This document shows positions 15,773-25,008 of a stretch of DNA of 64,000 nucleotides, one piece after another. How positions within the stretch are numbered: the stretch's first letter is position 1; the number at the start of each line of letters is the position of its first letter. The notes beneath the pieces were generated by a model, which ran no database searches, was not told the origin of the DNA, and saw only the letters and a program-made list of their open reading frames with translations. The translations under genes were made by a program, and so were the position numbers. The stretch lies in assembly GCF_014201115.1 (NCBI RefSeq), contig NZ_JACHDO010000001.1, forward strand, positions 6,448,001-6,512,000. Direction: 5' to 3'. Origin of the DNA: Nocardiopsis metallicus. Its GTDB lineage: Bacteria > Actinomycetota > Actinomycetes > Streptosporangiales > Streptosporangiaceae.

Positions 15773-18228
15773 CCGTCACCTCCAACACCTCGGGCGGGTC
15801 CTCGCCCGCCCCGCCCCCCGAGGACCTGATCACCGTCACCATCGACGGCTTCCAGATCCGGGTCCCCAAGGGCACCCTGCTGATCCGGGCCGCCGAGCTG
15901 CTCGGCATCCAGATCCCCCGGTTCTGCGACCACCCGCTGCTCGACCCGGTCGGGGCCTGCCGCCAGTGCCTGGTGGAGATCCCCGACATGGGCAACGGGC
16001 GCGGGATGCCCAAGCCGCAGGCCTCCTGCACCATCACCGTCATGGAGGGGATGGTGGTCAACACCCACCTCACCTCCGAGGTGGCGGAGAGGGCCCAGCG
16101 CGGGATCATGGAGTTCCTCCTGATCAACCACCCGCTGGACTGCCCGGTCTGCGACAAGGGCGGCGAGTGCCCCCTGCAGAACCAGGCCATGTCCACCGGG
16201 CAGGGGGAGTCCGAGTTCATCGACGTCAAGCGGACCTTCCCCAAGCCGATCGCGCTCTCCACCGGGGTGCTGCTGGACCGCGAACGCTGCATCCAGTGCG
16301 CCCGCTGCACCCGCTTCGCGGCGCAGATCGCCGGTGACCCGCTGATCGAGCTGATGGAGCGCGGCGCCAACGAGCAGGTCGGTATCGCGGAGGGGGAGGC
16401 GTTCAACTCCTACTTCTCCGGCAACACCGTGCAGATCTGCCCGGTCGGCGCGCTCACCGGATCGGCCTACCGCTTCCGTTCGCGCCCCTTCGACCTGGTC
16501 TCCACGCCCAGCGTGTGCGAGCACTGCGCGGGCGGCTGCGCCCAGCGCACCGACCACCGCCGGGGCAAGGTCACCCGCCGCCTGGCCGGCGACGACCCGC
16601 AGGTGAACGAGGAGTGGAACTGCGACAAGGGCCGGTGGGCGTTCACCTACGCCACCCAGTCCGACCGCCTCTCCCGCCCGCTGGTGCGCGACGAGGACTC
16701 CCGGGCCCTGGTGTTCGCCTCCTGGCCCGAGGCGATCAGCACGGCCGCCCAGGGGCTGGCCGCCGCCCGCGGCAACGTGGGCGTGCTGGTCGGCGGGCGC
16801 CTCACCTACGAGGACGCCTACGCCTACGCCAAGTTCGCTCGCGTGGCCCTGGCCACCAACGACGTGGACGCCCGCGCCCGCGAGCACTCGAAGGAGGAGG
16901 CCGACTTCCTGGCCGCCCGTGTGGCCGGGACCCCGGTGGACGTGGACTACACGGCACTGGAGAAGGCCCCCGCCGTCCTACTGGCCGGGTTCGAACCCGA
17001 AGACGAGTCCCCCCTGGTGTTCCTGCGTCTGCGCAAGGGGGCGCGCAAACGGCGGCTGAAGGTCTACTCCGTCGCCTCGCACGCCAGCCTGGGCCTGACC
17101 AAGGCCAAGGGCACCCTGGTCCGCACGGTTCCCGGCGACGAGGGCCGCGTTCTCAACGCCCTGGACTCCGAGCACCCCGAGGTGGTCGAGGCCATCGGCC
17201 AGGAGGGCGCCGTCATCCTGGTCGGCGAGCGGCTCGCCGCCGTCCCCGGGGCGCTCACCGCCGCCGTGGCCCTGGCCGAACGCACCGGGGCCCGGCTGGC
17301 CTGGGTGCCGCGCCGCGCCGGTGAGCGGGGAGCGATCGACGCCGGGGCGCTGCCGGGCCTGCTGCCCGGAGGCCGTCCGGTCGCCGACGCCTCGGCCCGC
17401 GCCGAGGTGGCCCGCGCCTGGAACGTCGGCTCACTGCCGGAGGCCCCCGGCCGCGACACCGACGCGATCATCGCCGCGGCCGCCGCCGGTGAACTCGACG
17501 CCCTGGTCATCGCCGGGGTCGAGCTGGACGACCTGCCCGACCCCGAGGCCGCCCGCGCGGCCCTGGCGAAGGTGCCGTTCATCGTCAGCCTCGAACTGCG
17601 CGCCAGTGACGTCACCGACCGCGCCGACGTGGTGTTCCCGGTGGCCGCCGTGGCCGAGAAGTCCGGCACGTTCGTCAACTGGGAGGGCCGCCACCGGCCC
17701 TTCGGCGACGCGCTCAAGGTGCCCGGGGCCCTCTCGGACCTGCGGGTGCTGGCCGCGATCGCCGACGAGATGGACGTCCACCTGGGCCTGCCCGACTCCG
17801 CCAGCGCCTACGGGGAGCTGCTGGAGCTGGGCATGTGGCTGGGGGAGCGGCCCGCCGGACCCTCGGTCCGGCCAGTCCCGCTGCCCGAACCCGCCCCAGG
17901 GCAGGCGCTCCTGTCCACCTGGCGGCAGCTGCTCGGCACCGGCCGGATGGAGGACGGCGAGCCCTACCTCGCCGGTACCGCCCGCCAGCCGCGCGCCTAC
18001 CTGTCCAAGGCCACGGCCGACGAGGTCGGGGTCCCCGACGGCGGTTCGCTCCGCGTCACGGGGGAGCGGGGCTCGGTGACCGTCCCCGTGGTCGTCACCG
18101 ACATCGCCGACCGGGTCGTCTGGCTCCCGGCCAACGCCCACGGCTGCGACATCCGCCGTGACCTGGGCGGCACCGCCGGGCAGACGGTCGCCCTGGCCGC
18201 GCCCACCACCAACGGGAGGCAGCAGTGA
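15769..18228 (+). CDS. nuoG: NADH-quinone oxidoreductase subunit G
   Basis: This 819-aa protein is the largest hydrophilic-arm subunit. A ferredoxin-like [2Fe-2S] domain (PRFCDHPLLDPVGACRQCLV) leads. The C3H-type cluster motif (HPLDCPVCDKGGECPLQNQ), two [4Fe-4S] motifs (CIQCARCTRFAAQI and VQICPVGALTGSAY), and a molybdopterin-oxidoreductase-like domain starting VCEHCAGGCAQRTDH follow. The C-terminal third is Ala-rich and degenerate relative to true molybdoenzymes, as in other NuoG proteins. The GTG at 15769 overlaps the nuoF stop. Confidence 0.95.
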   Translation: MTVTSNTSGGSSPAPPPEDLITVTIDGFQIRVPKGTLLIRAAELLGIQIPRFCDHPLLDPVGACRQCLVEIPDMGNGRGMPKPQASCTITVMEGMVVNTHLTSEVAERAQRGIMEFLLINHPLDCPVCDKGGECPLQNQAMSTGQGESEFIDVKRTFPKPIALSTGVLLDRERCIQCARCTRFAAQIAGDPLIELMERGANEQVGIAEGEAFNSYFSGNTVQICPVGALTGSAYRFRSRPFDLVSTPSVCEHCAGGCAQRTDHRRGKVTRRLAGDDPQVNEEWNCDKGRWAFTYATQSDRLSRPLVRDEDSRALVFASWPEAISTAAQGLAAARGNVGVLVGGRLTYEDAYAYAKFARVALATNDVDARAREHSKEEADFLAARVAGTPVDVDYTALEKAPAVLLAGFEPEDESPLVFLRLRKGARKRRLKVYSVASHASLGLTKAKGTLVRTVPGDEGRVLNALDSEHPEVVEAIGQEGAVILVGERLAAVPGALTAAVALAERTGARLAWVPRRAGERGAIDAGALPGLLPGGRPVADASARAEVARAWNVGSLPEAPGRDTDAIIAAAAAGELDALVIAGVELDDLPDPEAARAALAKVPFIVSLELRASDVTDRADVVFPVAAVAEKSGTFVNWEGRHRPFGDALKVPGALSDLRVLAAIADEMDVHLGLPDSASAYGELLELGMWLGERPAGPSVRPVPLPEPAPGQALLSTWRQLLGTGRMEDGEPYLAGTARQPRAYLSKATADEVGVPDGGSLRVTGERGSVTVPVVVTDIADRVVWLPANAHGCDIRRDLGGTAGQTVALAAPTTNGRQQ

Positions 18229-19598
18229 CCCCCGACGCTCTCGATCCGCGTGTGGCCCACCTGGCCTCGGAGAGCACCCTGGGCATGTTCGGGAACGACC
18301 CGTGGTGGATCACCACCATCAAGGCCCTGGGGATCTTCGCCTTCCTCATGGTCTGCGTGCTCATGATGATCATGGCCGACCGCAAGGTCATGGGCCGGAT
18401 GCAGCAGCGCCACGGACCCAACCGGATGGGGCCCTTCGGCCTCCTCCAGTCCCTGTTCGACGGCATCAAGCTCTCCCTCAAGGAGGACCTGATCCCGCGC
18501 GGGGTGGACCGGTTCGTCTACATCGCCGCCCCGATCATCGCGGCCGTCCCCGCGTTCATCGCCTTCTCGGTCATCCCGATCGGGCCCGAGGTGAACATGT
18601 TCGGGGTCATCACCCCGCTGCAGCTCACCGACCTGCCGATCGCCGCCCTGCTGGTCCTGGCCACCGCCGCGCTCGGCGTCTACGGCTTCGTGCTCGGCGG
18701 CTGGGCCTCCCAGTCCCCGTACGCCCTGCTCGGCGGCCTGCGCGCCTCCGCCCAGGTGATCAGCTACGAGATCGCGATGGGTTTGTCGTTCGTCGCGGTC
18801 TTCATCATGGCGGGCACGCTCACCACCTCAGGCATCGTCGCCGCCCAGGAGAACCTGTGGTTCGCGGTGCTGCTCCTGCCCTCCTTCCTCATCTACCTCG
18901 TCACGATGGTCGGTGAGACCAACCGGCTCCCGTTCGACCTCGCCGAGGGTGAGGGCGAGATCGTCGGCGGCTTCATGACCGAGTACGGGTCCATGAAGTT
19001 CACGATGTTCTTCCTCGCGGAGTACGTGAACATGTGCACCGTCGCCGCGGTGTCCGTGACGCTCTTCCTCGGCGGCTGGTACGCCCCGCCGGGGATGACC
19101 GCGATCTTCCCCGGCGCCAACGAGGGCTGGTGGCCCGCCCTGTGGTGGCTGCTCAAGTTCGTGGCCGTCATGTTCCTGTTCATCTGGGCCCGCGGCAGCC
19201 TCCCGCGCGTCCGGTACGACCAGCTCATGAAGCTCGGCTGGAAGGTCCTCATCCCGATCCAGCTCGTGTGGATCACCGGTGTGGCCGTCGTCCGCATGCT
19301 CGTCCTCGACGAGGCCCACCCGGCGATCATCGCCGCCGTGGTCGCGGGCTTCTCCGTCGCCACCATCGCGGCCATCGCCGCCTGGGTCCGCTTCGTGCGC
19401 CGCGAGCGCGCGGAGGAGGCCCGACAGCGCGCCGAGAACGCGCGCCGCGCCCACAAGGAACCCTCCTTCGGCGGGTTCCCGGTGCCGCCGAGCACCGCCG
19501 CCCACTACGGCAGCAGCGTGCTCGCCGAACCGTCGCGGACGGCCTCGGCCGCCACCGCCGAACGCAATCAGAAGAAGGGGGAGGTTACCGGTGCTTGA
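18225..19598 (+). CDS. nuoH: NADH-quinone oxidoreductase subunit H
   Basis: This 457-aa, eight-helix membrane subunit links the hydrophilic arm to the proton-pumping arm and forms part of the quinone channel. Conserved elements are KVMGRMQQRHGPNRMGPFGL, VGETNRLPFDLAEGEGEIV and GFMTEYGSMKF, and WARGSLPRVRYDQLM. It is longer than the usual 320-340 aa because of an N-terminal extension and a charged C-terminal tail of about 70 residues (RRERAEEARQRAENARR), as seen in other actinobacteria. It starts with GTG at 18225. Confidence 0.95.
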   Translation: MTPDALDPRVAHLASESTLGMFGNDPWWITTIKALGIFAFLMVCVLMMIMADRKVMGRMQQRHGPNRMGPFGLLQSLFDGIKLSLKEDLIPRGVDRFVYIAAPIIAAVPAFIAFSVIPIGPEVNMFGVITPLQLTDLPIAALLVLATAALGVYGFVLGGWASQSPYALLGGLRASAQVISYEIAMGLSFVAVFIMAGTLTTSGIVAAQENLWFAVLLLPSFLIYLVTMVGETNRLPFDLAEGEGEIVGGFMTEYGSMKFTMFFLAEYVNMCTVAAVSVTLFLGGWYAPPGMTAIFPGANEGWWPALWWLLKFVAVMFLFIWARGSLPRVRYDQLMKLGWKVLIPIQLVWITGVAVVRMLVLDEAHPAIIAAVVAGFSVATIAAIAAWVRFVRRERAEEARQRAENARRAHKEPSFGGFPVPPSTAAHYGSSVLAEPSRTASAATAERNQKKGEVTGA

Positions 19599-20139
19599 GT
19601 GGCTCAACCCCGTCAAGGGTTTCGGTGTCACCTTCCACACGATGTTCAAGAAGGTGCCCACCGTCGAGTACCCGGAGGTCAAGCGCCCCACGGCGCCGCG
19701 CTTCCACGGACGGCACCAGCTGAACCGGTGGGCCGACGGCCTGGAGAAGTGCATCGGGTGCGAACTGTGCGCCTGGGCCTGCCCGGCCGACGCCATCTAC
19801 GTGGAGGCGGGAGACAACACCGAGGACGACCGGTACTCGCCCGGCGAACGCTACGGGCGCGTCTACCAGATCAACTACCTGCGGTGCATCCTGTGCGGTC
19901 TGTGCGTCGAGGCCTGCCCGACCCGGGCCCTGACCATGACCAACGAGTACGAGCTGGCCGACGACAGCAGGCAGAGCCTGATCTGGACCAAGGAGCAGCT
20001 GCTCGCCCCGCTGCGCGAGGGCATGGAGCAGCCGCCGCACCCGATGCGGCTCGGCGACAGCGACCTGGACTACTACGCCACCGGGCGCGGTGAGCACGGG
20101 ACGCAGGACCGTCCGGAGAACACGGAGGCGGCCCGTTGA
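19591..20139 (+). CDS. nuoI: NADH-quinone oxidoreductase subunit I
   Basis: This 182-aa protein is the TYKY-type subunit with two [4Fe-4S] clusters, N6a and N6b, which pass electrons to N2. Both eight-iron ferredoxin motifs are intact: CIGCELCAWACPADAIYVE and CILCGLCVEACPTRALTM. The GTG at 19591 lies inside the nuoH end; GGGGGAGG upstream supports this start over longer in-frame readings. Confidence 0.95.
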   Translation: MLEWLNPVKGFGVTFHTMFKKVPTVEYPEVKRPTAPRFHGRHQLNRWADGLEKCIGCELCAWACPADAIYVEAGDNTEDDRYSPGERYGRVYQINYLRCILCGLCVEACPTRALTMTNEYELADDSRQSLIWTKEQLLAPLREGMEQPPHPMRLGDSDLDYYATGRGEHGTQDRPENTEAAR

Positions 20140-21101
20140 ACCCGCTCGCCTTCCCCGTTCCAGCGACACAGTCCCCCGCGCTGAGCCTGGCCGCCGCGGC
20201 CCCGATCGGCTCGGGTGAGGCCACCGTCTTCTGGATCCTGGGCACGATCGTCGTGCTCGGAGCCCTGGGCGTGGTCTTCTCCCGCAAGGCCGTGCACTCG
20301 GCGATGTCGATGGCCCTGTCCATGGTGGGCCTGGCCATCTTCTACGGCATCAACGAAGCGCCGTTCCTGATGGTCGTGCAGATCGTCGTCTACACCGGCG
20401 CCGTGCTCATGCTGTTCCTGTTCGTGCTGATGCTCGTGGGCGTCAGCTCCGCGGACTCCCTGGTGGAGACCCTGCGCGGACAGCGGCTCATGACCGCGAT
20501 CGTCGCGATCTGCTTCGTCGGCGCCCTGACCACCGGGATCACCCGCATCGTCGTGGGCGACCCGGCCGGGATCGCCGCCGCGGCAGCCCCGGTCGGCGGC
20601 ACCATCCCGTGGATCGCCAGCGAGCTGATCCTGCGCTACGTGGTGGCCTTCGAGGCCACCGCCGCGCTGCTGATCACCTCGGTGCTCGGCGCCATGGTGC
20701 TCGCGCACACCGCCCGCACCGGCAAGCGCCGCACCCAGCGGGAGATGTCCGAGGACCGCATCCGCGGCGACCACGCGACCCCGCTGCCCGGACCCGGCAC
20801 CTACGCCCGGCACAACGCGATCGACATGCCCGCGCTGCTGCCGGACGGCACGGTCTCCCAGCTCTCCGTCAACCCGGTCCTGGCCGCCCGCGACCCCGAA
20901 CTCCAGTCGGGCGTCCCGAGCGAGGCCCGGAGCGGACGCGCCGCCCTTCCCGGCGGTGCCTCGGACTCGGCCGGCTCCAAGGAGAGCGAGCCGGTCGCCG
21001 ACGAGGAAGCCCGGCCCGCTGAACGGGAAGGGACCGCCTCCGAACCGGACGGCGAAGAGAACGGCAACGGGCAGGAGGTCGAGTCCACGTGGACCCGATG
21101 A
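20136..21101 (+). CDS. nuoJ: NADH-quinone oxidoreductase subunit J
   Basis: This 321-aa membrane subunit has five helices in its first 190 residues, with the conserved third-helix region MVVQIVVYTGAVLMLFLFVL that holds the pi-bulge linked to gating. The remaining 120 residues are hydrophilic, rich in P, S, A and E and probably disordered; such tails occur in actinobacterial NuoJ. It begins with TTG at 20136 overlapping the nuoI stop. Confidence 0.93.
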   Translation: MNPLAFPVPATQSPALSLAAAAPIGSGEATVFWILGTIVVLGALGVVFSRKAVHSAMSMALSMVGLAIFYGINEAPFLMVVQIVVYTGAVLMLFLFVLMLVGVSSADSLVETLRGQRLMTAIVAICFVGALTTGITRIVVGDPAGIAAAAAPVGGTIPWIASELILRYVVAFEATAALLITSVLGAMVLAHTARTGKRRTQREMSEDRIRGDHATPLPGPGTYARHNAIDMPALLPDGTVSQLSVNPVLAARDPELQSGVPSEARSGRAALPGGASDSAGSKESEPVADEEARPAEREGTASEPDGEENGNGQEVESTWTR

Positions 21102-21388
21102 ACTACATCGTCCTCGCCGCGCTCCTGTTCACCATCGGCGCGGTCGGCGTCCTCGTCCGACGCAACGCGATCATCGTCTTCATGTGCGTGGAGCTCATGC
21201 TCAACGCCTGCAACCTGGCGTTCGTCGCGTTCGCCCGGATGCACGGAGACATCGAAGGGCAGGTCGTCGCCTTCTTCGTGATGGTCGTGGCCGCCGCCGA
21301 GGTGGTCGTGGGCCTCGCGATCATCATGCAGATCTTCCGAACCCGCAGGTCGGCGTCGCTCGATGACGCGAACCTGCTCAAGCACTAG
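21089..21388 (+). CDS. nuoK: NADH-quinone oxidoreductase subunit K
   Basis: This 99-aa, three-helix antiporter-like subunit carries conserved buried glutamates in FMCVELMLNACNLAFV and VAAAEVVVGLAIIM. Either the GTG at 21089 or the ATG at 21098 could start it. The GTG is preferred because AGGAGG at 21072-21077 lies 11 bp upstream of it, versus 20 bp for the ATG. Confidence 0.94.
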   Translation: MDPMNYIVLAALLFTIGAVGVLVRRNAIIVFMCVELMLNACNLAFVAFARMHGDIEGQVVAFFVMVVAAAEVVVGLAIIMQIFRTRRSASLDDANLLKH

Positions 21389-21402
21389 AAGGCGACGGGA
21401 AA

Positions 21403-23349
21403 GTGACACAACATCACGCGTACCTCGCCGCCGACCCCGCGGTGGCGACCGCGGCCGACAGCGCGGTGCTGTCGAACGCCTGGCTGCTGATCGCCCTGCC
21501 CCTGGTGGGCGCGGCGGTGCTGCTGCTGGGCGGGCGGCGCACCAACGGATGGGGGCCGCTGCTGGCCACCCTCCTGCCGATCGGCTCCTTCGTCTGGGCC
21601 CTGCTGGCGCTGTTCGACCTCCTGGGCCGGGGCGCCGCCGAGCGCACCGTCTCGGTCCCCGTCTACGAGTGGTTCGCGGCGGGTGACTTCTCCGCCCAGA
21701 TCAACCTCCTGGTGGACCCGCTCTCGATCAGCTTCGTCCTGCTGATCACCTTCGTGGGCTCACTCATCCACATCTACTCCCTCGGCTACATGGCCGAGGA
21801 CCCGGGTAAGCGGCGCTTCTTCGCCTACCTGAACCTGTTCGTCGCCGCCATGCTCGTGCTGGTGCTCGCGGACAACTTCGTCCTGCTGTTCCTCGGCTGG
21901 GAGGGCGTGGGACTGGCGTCCTACCTGCTCATCGGGTTCTGGCAGTACAAGCCCTCCGCCGCCACCGCGGCCAAGAAGGCGTTCCTGATCAACCGGGTCG
22001 GCGACATCGGCCTGCTCGTGGCGATCATGATCATGTTCACGGCGCTCGGCGCGGTGAGCTTCAGCGAGGTCTTCGCCGCGGTGCCCGGGGCCAGTGACGG
22101 CATCCTCCTCGCCATCGGCCTGCTGCTCCTGCTGGGCGCCTGCGGCAAGTCCGCGCAGCTCCCGCTGCAGGCGTGGCTGCTGGACGCGATGGAGGGCCCG
22201 ACCCCGGTGTCGGCGCTCATCCACGCCGCCACCATGGTCACCGCCGGTGTGTACCTCATCGTGCGCGCCGGGCCGATCTTCGAGGGCGCTCCGGTCGCCC
22301 AGATCGTGGTGATGTCGGTCGGCGCCGCCACCATGCTGGCGGGCGGGCTCATCGCCTCGGCCAAGGACGACATCAAGAAGTCCCTGGCCGGTTCCACGAT
22401 GAGCCAGATCGGCATGATGGTGCTGGCCGCCGGGCTCGGCCCGGTCGGCTACGTCGCCGCCATCGCCCACCTGGTCACGCACGGCTTCTTCAAGGCCGGG
22501 CTGTTCCTGGGGGCCGGTTCGGTCATGCACGGCATGAACGACGACGTCGACATGCGCAAGTACGGCGGTCTGGCGTCGAAGATGCCGATCACCTTCGCCA
22601 CCTTCGGCCTGGGCTACCTCGCCATCATCGGGGTTCCGCTCCTGTCCGGCTGGTGGACCAAGGAGAGCATCATCTCCGCGGCCTTCGGCATCGGCGGCAC
22701 CGCGGGGATGGTCTTCGGCAGCGCCATCATCCTGGGTGCCGCGCTCACCGCCTTCTACATGTCGCGGATGGTCTTCATGACCTTCCTCGGCGAGAAGCGC
22801 TGGGACGAGGGCGTGCACCCGCACGAGTCGCCGGTGAGCATGACCGCCCCCATGGTGGTGCTCTCGATCGGGTCGGTCGCCCTCGGCGCCTTCCTGGTGG
22901 CCGGGGACCGCTTCGCGGCCTTCCTCCAGCCCGTCACCGGCGCGGAACTGCCCCACTTCACGGTGGGCCACGCCCTCACCGCCCCCTACGGCATCGCCGC
23001 CCTGGCCGTGCTCGTCCTCGGGGTGGCGCTGGCCTGGTTCATGTACCTGCGCAAGCCCGTCGAGCGCACCGCGCCCAAGGGCAACCTCGTCACCGACGCG
23101 GCCCGCAACGAGCTGTACGGCAACGAGATCAACGAGGGCCTGTTCATGCGTCCCGGCCAGGTGCTCACCAAGGCGCTGGTGGTGATCGAGGACAAGGTCA
23201 TCGACGGCGCCGTCAACGGGATCGGTGCCGGCGTCAGCGACTCCTCCACCGGACTCGGTAAGACGCAGACCGGGTTCGCCCGCACCTACGCGCTCACCAT
23301 GCTCCTCGGCGCCGTGATCGTCGCCGCGACGCTGGTTGTGAGGTTCTAA
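21403..23349 (+). CDS. nuoL: NADH-quinone oxidoreductase subunit L
   Basis: This 648-aa distal antiporter-like subunit of the membrane arm is one of three proton channels. LFLGWEGVGLASYLLIGFW contains the key glutamate of helix 5. LLDAMEGPTPVSALIHAATM and GGLIASAKDDIKKSLAGSTM hold the conserved lysine/histidine region, and THGFFKAGLFLGAGSVMH follows. The C-terminal part includes the lateral helix. It starts with GTG at 21403 after the nuoK stop at 21388. Confidence 0.96.
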   Translation: MTQHHAYLAADPAVATAADSAVLSNAWLLIALPLVGAAVLLLGGRRTNGWGPLLATLLPIGSFVWALLALFDLLGRGAAERTVSVPVYEWFAAGDFSAQINLLVDPLSISFVLLITFVGSLIHIYSLGYMAEDPGKRRFFAYLNLFVAAMLVLVLADNFVLLFLGWEGVGLASYLLIGFWQYKPSAATAAKKAFLINRVGDIGLLVAIMIMFTALGAVSFSEVFAAVPGASDGILLAIGLLLLLGACGKSAQLPLQAWLLDAMEGPTPVSALIHAATMVTAGVYLIVRAGPIFEGAPVAQIVVMSVGAATMLAGGLIASAKDDIKKSLAGSTMSQIGMMVLAAGLGPVGYVAAIAHLVTHGFFKAGLFLGAGSVMHGMNDDVDMRKYGGLASKMPITFATFGLGYLAIIGVPLLSGWWTKESIISAAFGIGGTAGMVFGSAIILGAALTAFYMSRMVFMTFLGEKRWDEGVHPHESPVSMTAPMVVLSIGSVALGAFLVAGDRFAAFLQPVTGAELPHFTVGHALTAPYGIAALAVLVLGVALAWFMYLRKPVERTAPKGNLVTDAARNELYGNEINEGLFMRPGQVLTKALVVIEDKVIDGAVNGIGAGVSDSSTGLGKTQTGFARTYALTMLLGAVIVAATLVVRF

Positions 23350-25008
23350 ATGATCCCCTGGCTCACTCTCGCGATCGCGCTCCCCGCGATCGGCGCGGCC
23401 GTCATCTGGGCGCTGCCGCGCATCAAGACCCCGGCGGGCGGTGCCGCCGCGGCCGACGTGTCGGCCGCGGCCGCCGCCTCCGGGCAGGCCGGTGCGGGCA
23501 CCGCCACGGCCACCAAGGCCCGCCCGGCCACCGGCTCGGCCTCCGGCGATCCGGCGCTGACCGCCAAGCGCCTGGCCCTGGGCTTCTCGCTCGCGACCCT
23601 GGTCCTGGTCGCGGTCATGGCCCTGAACTTCGACACCTCCCGGGCGGGGGGCCTGCAGTTCGAGGAGGTCCACCCGTGGATCCCGCACTTCGGGATCCAC
23701 TACGCGGTCGGGGTCGACGGCATCGCGCTCGTCCTCATCCTGATGTCGGCGATCCTGGTGCCGCTGGTCATCCTGGCAGCCTGGAACGAGCACGCGGACC
23801 GCGAGGACGGCGGGCGCGGCTACTTCGCGCTCATCCTGGCCCTCGAGGCGATGATGATCGGTGTCTTCGCCGCCACCGACGTCTTCCTGTTCTACGTGTT
23901 CTTCGAGGTCATGCTGATCCCGGTCTACTTCATGATCGGGCGCTACGGGCGCGGCGCCGACCGCGCCAAGGCCGCGATGAAGTTCCTGCTGTACAGCCTC
24001 GCCGGCGGTCTCATCATGCTGGTCGCGGTGATCGGCGTGTACGTCATCGGCGGCACCTTCCTGTGGACCGAGCTCACCGACCCGGGCGGCGCCCTCGCGG
24101 CGATCGACCCGGCCACCGCGCGCTGGCTCTTCCTCGGGTTCTTCATCGCCTTCGCGATCAAGGCCCCGATGTGGCCGGTGCACACCTGGCTGCCCACCGC
24201 CGCGGGCTCCTCGAGCCCCGGCACCGCGGTCCTGCTGGTGGGCGTGCTGGACAAGGTCGGCACCTACGGCATGCTCCGGTACTGCCTGGAGATGTTCCCG
24301 GCCGCCGTGTCCTGGTTCGTGTGGCCGGTGGTGGCGCTGAGCCTGGTGAGCATCGTCTACGGCGCGATCCTCGCGATCGGTCAGAGCGACATGATGCGCC
24401 TGATCGCCTACACCTCGGTGTCCCACTTCGGCTTCATCACCCTGGGCATCTTCGCCCTGACCCAGCAGGCCCAGGCAGGGGCCGCGCTCTACATGGTCAA
24501 CCACGGGTTCGCCACCGGTGCGCTCTTCCTGGTCGTGGGCTTCCTCATCGCCCGCCAGGGCAGCGCCCGGATCGAGGACTACGGGGGCGTCCAGAAGGTC
24601 GCGCCCAAGCTGGCCGGGGTCTTCCTGATCGCCGGTCTGGCCGGTCTGGCACTGCCGGGCCTGGCACCCTTCGTCAGCGAGTTCCTGGTGTTCGTCGGGG
24701 TGTACGCCTTCAACCCGGTCCCGGCGGTCATCGCCGCGGTCGGCGTGGTCCTCGCGGCGCTCTACATCCTGTGGATGTACCAGCGCACGATGACCGGCCC
24801 CACCCCCGAGAAACTGTCCAAGCTGCCGGACCTGTCCGCTCGTGAGACCTGGGCGGTCGCACCGCTGATCGCCCTGATCATCGCGTTCGGCGTCTACCCG
24901 CAGCCCCTGCTCAACGTGATCAACCCCGCCGTCGAACGCACGGTGGAGGCCGGGACCGACACCCAGGTGGCGGTCGCGGACGGCGACGCGGAAGGAGCCG
25001 AGGAGTGA
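23350..25008 (+). CDS. nuoM: NADH-quinone oxidoreductase subunit M
   Basis: This 552-aa antiporter-like proton-channel subunit starts directly after the nuoL stop. Diagnostic segments are FYVFFEVMLIPVYFMIGRYG with the helix-5 glutamate, IAFAIKAPMWPVHTWLPTAA with the conserved lysine, and GQSDMMRLIAYTSVSHFGFI. An Ala-rich insertion between the first two helices (about residues 26-66) is lineage-specific. Confidence 0.95.
   Translation: MIPWLTLAIALPAIGAAVIWALPRIKTPAGGAAAADVSAAAAASGQAGAGTATATKARPATGSASGDPALTAKRLALGFSLATLVLVAVMALNFDTSRAGGLQFEEVHPWIPHFGIHYAVGVDGIALVLILMSAILVPLVILAAWNEHADREDGGRGYFALILALEAMMIGVFAATDVFLFYVFFEVMLIPVYFMIGRYGRGADRAKAAMKFLLYSLAGGLIMLVAVIGVYVIGGTFLWTELTDPGGALAAIDPATARWLFLGFFIAFAIKAPMWPVHTWLPTAAGSSSPGTAVLLVGVLDKVGTYGMLRYCLEMFPAAVSWFVWPVVALSLVSIVYGAILAIGQSDMMRLIAYTSVSHFGFITLGIFALTQQAQAGAALYMVNHGFATGALFLVVGFLIARQGSARIEDYGGVQKVAPKLAGVFLIAGLAGLALPGLAPFVSEFLVFVGVYAFNPVPAVIAAVGVVLAALYILWMYQRTMTGPTPEKLSKLPDLSARETWAVAPLIALIIAFGVYPQPLLNVINPAVERTVEAGTDTQVAVADGDAEGAEE

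Noticed and set aside
21760..24504. A 914-codon open frame on the minus strand across nuoL and nuoM
   Set aside because: It is antisense to two well-conserved complex I genes, and its composition (His, Gly, Asp, Arg runs) is that of a high-GC shadow frame.
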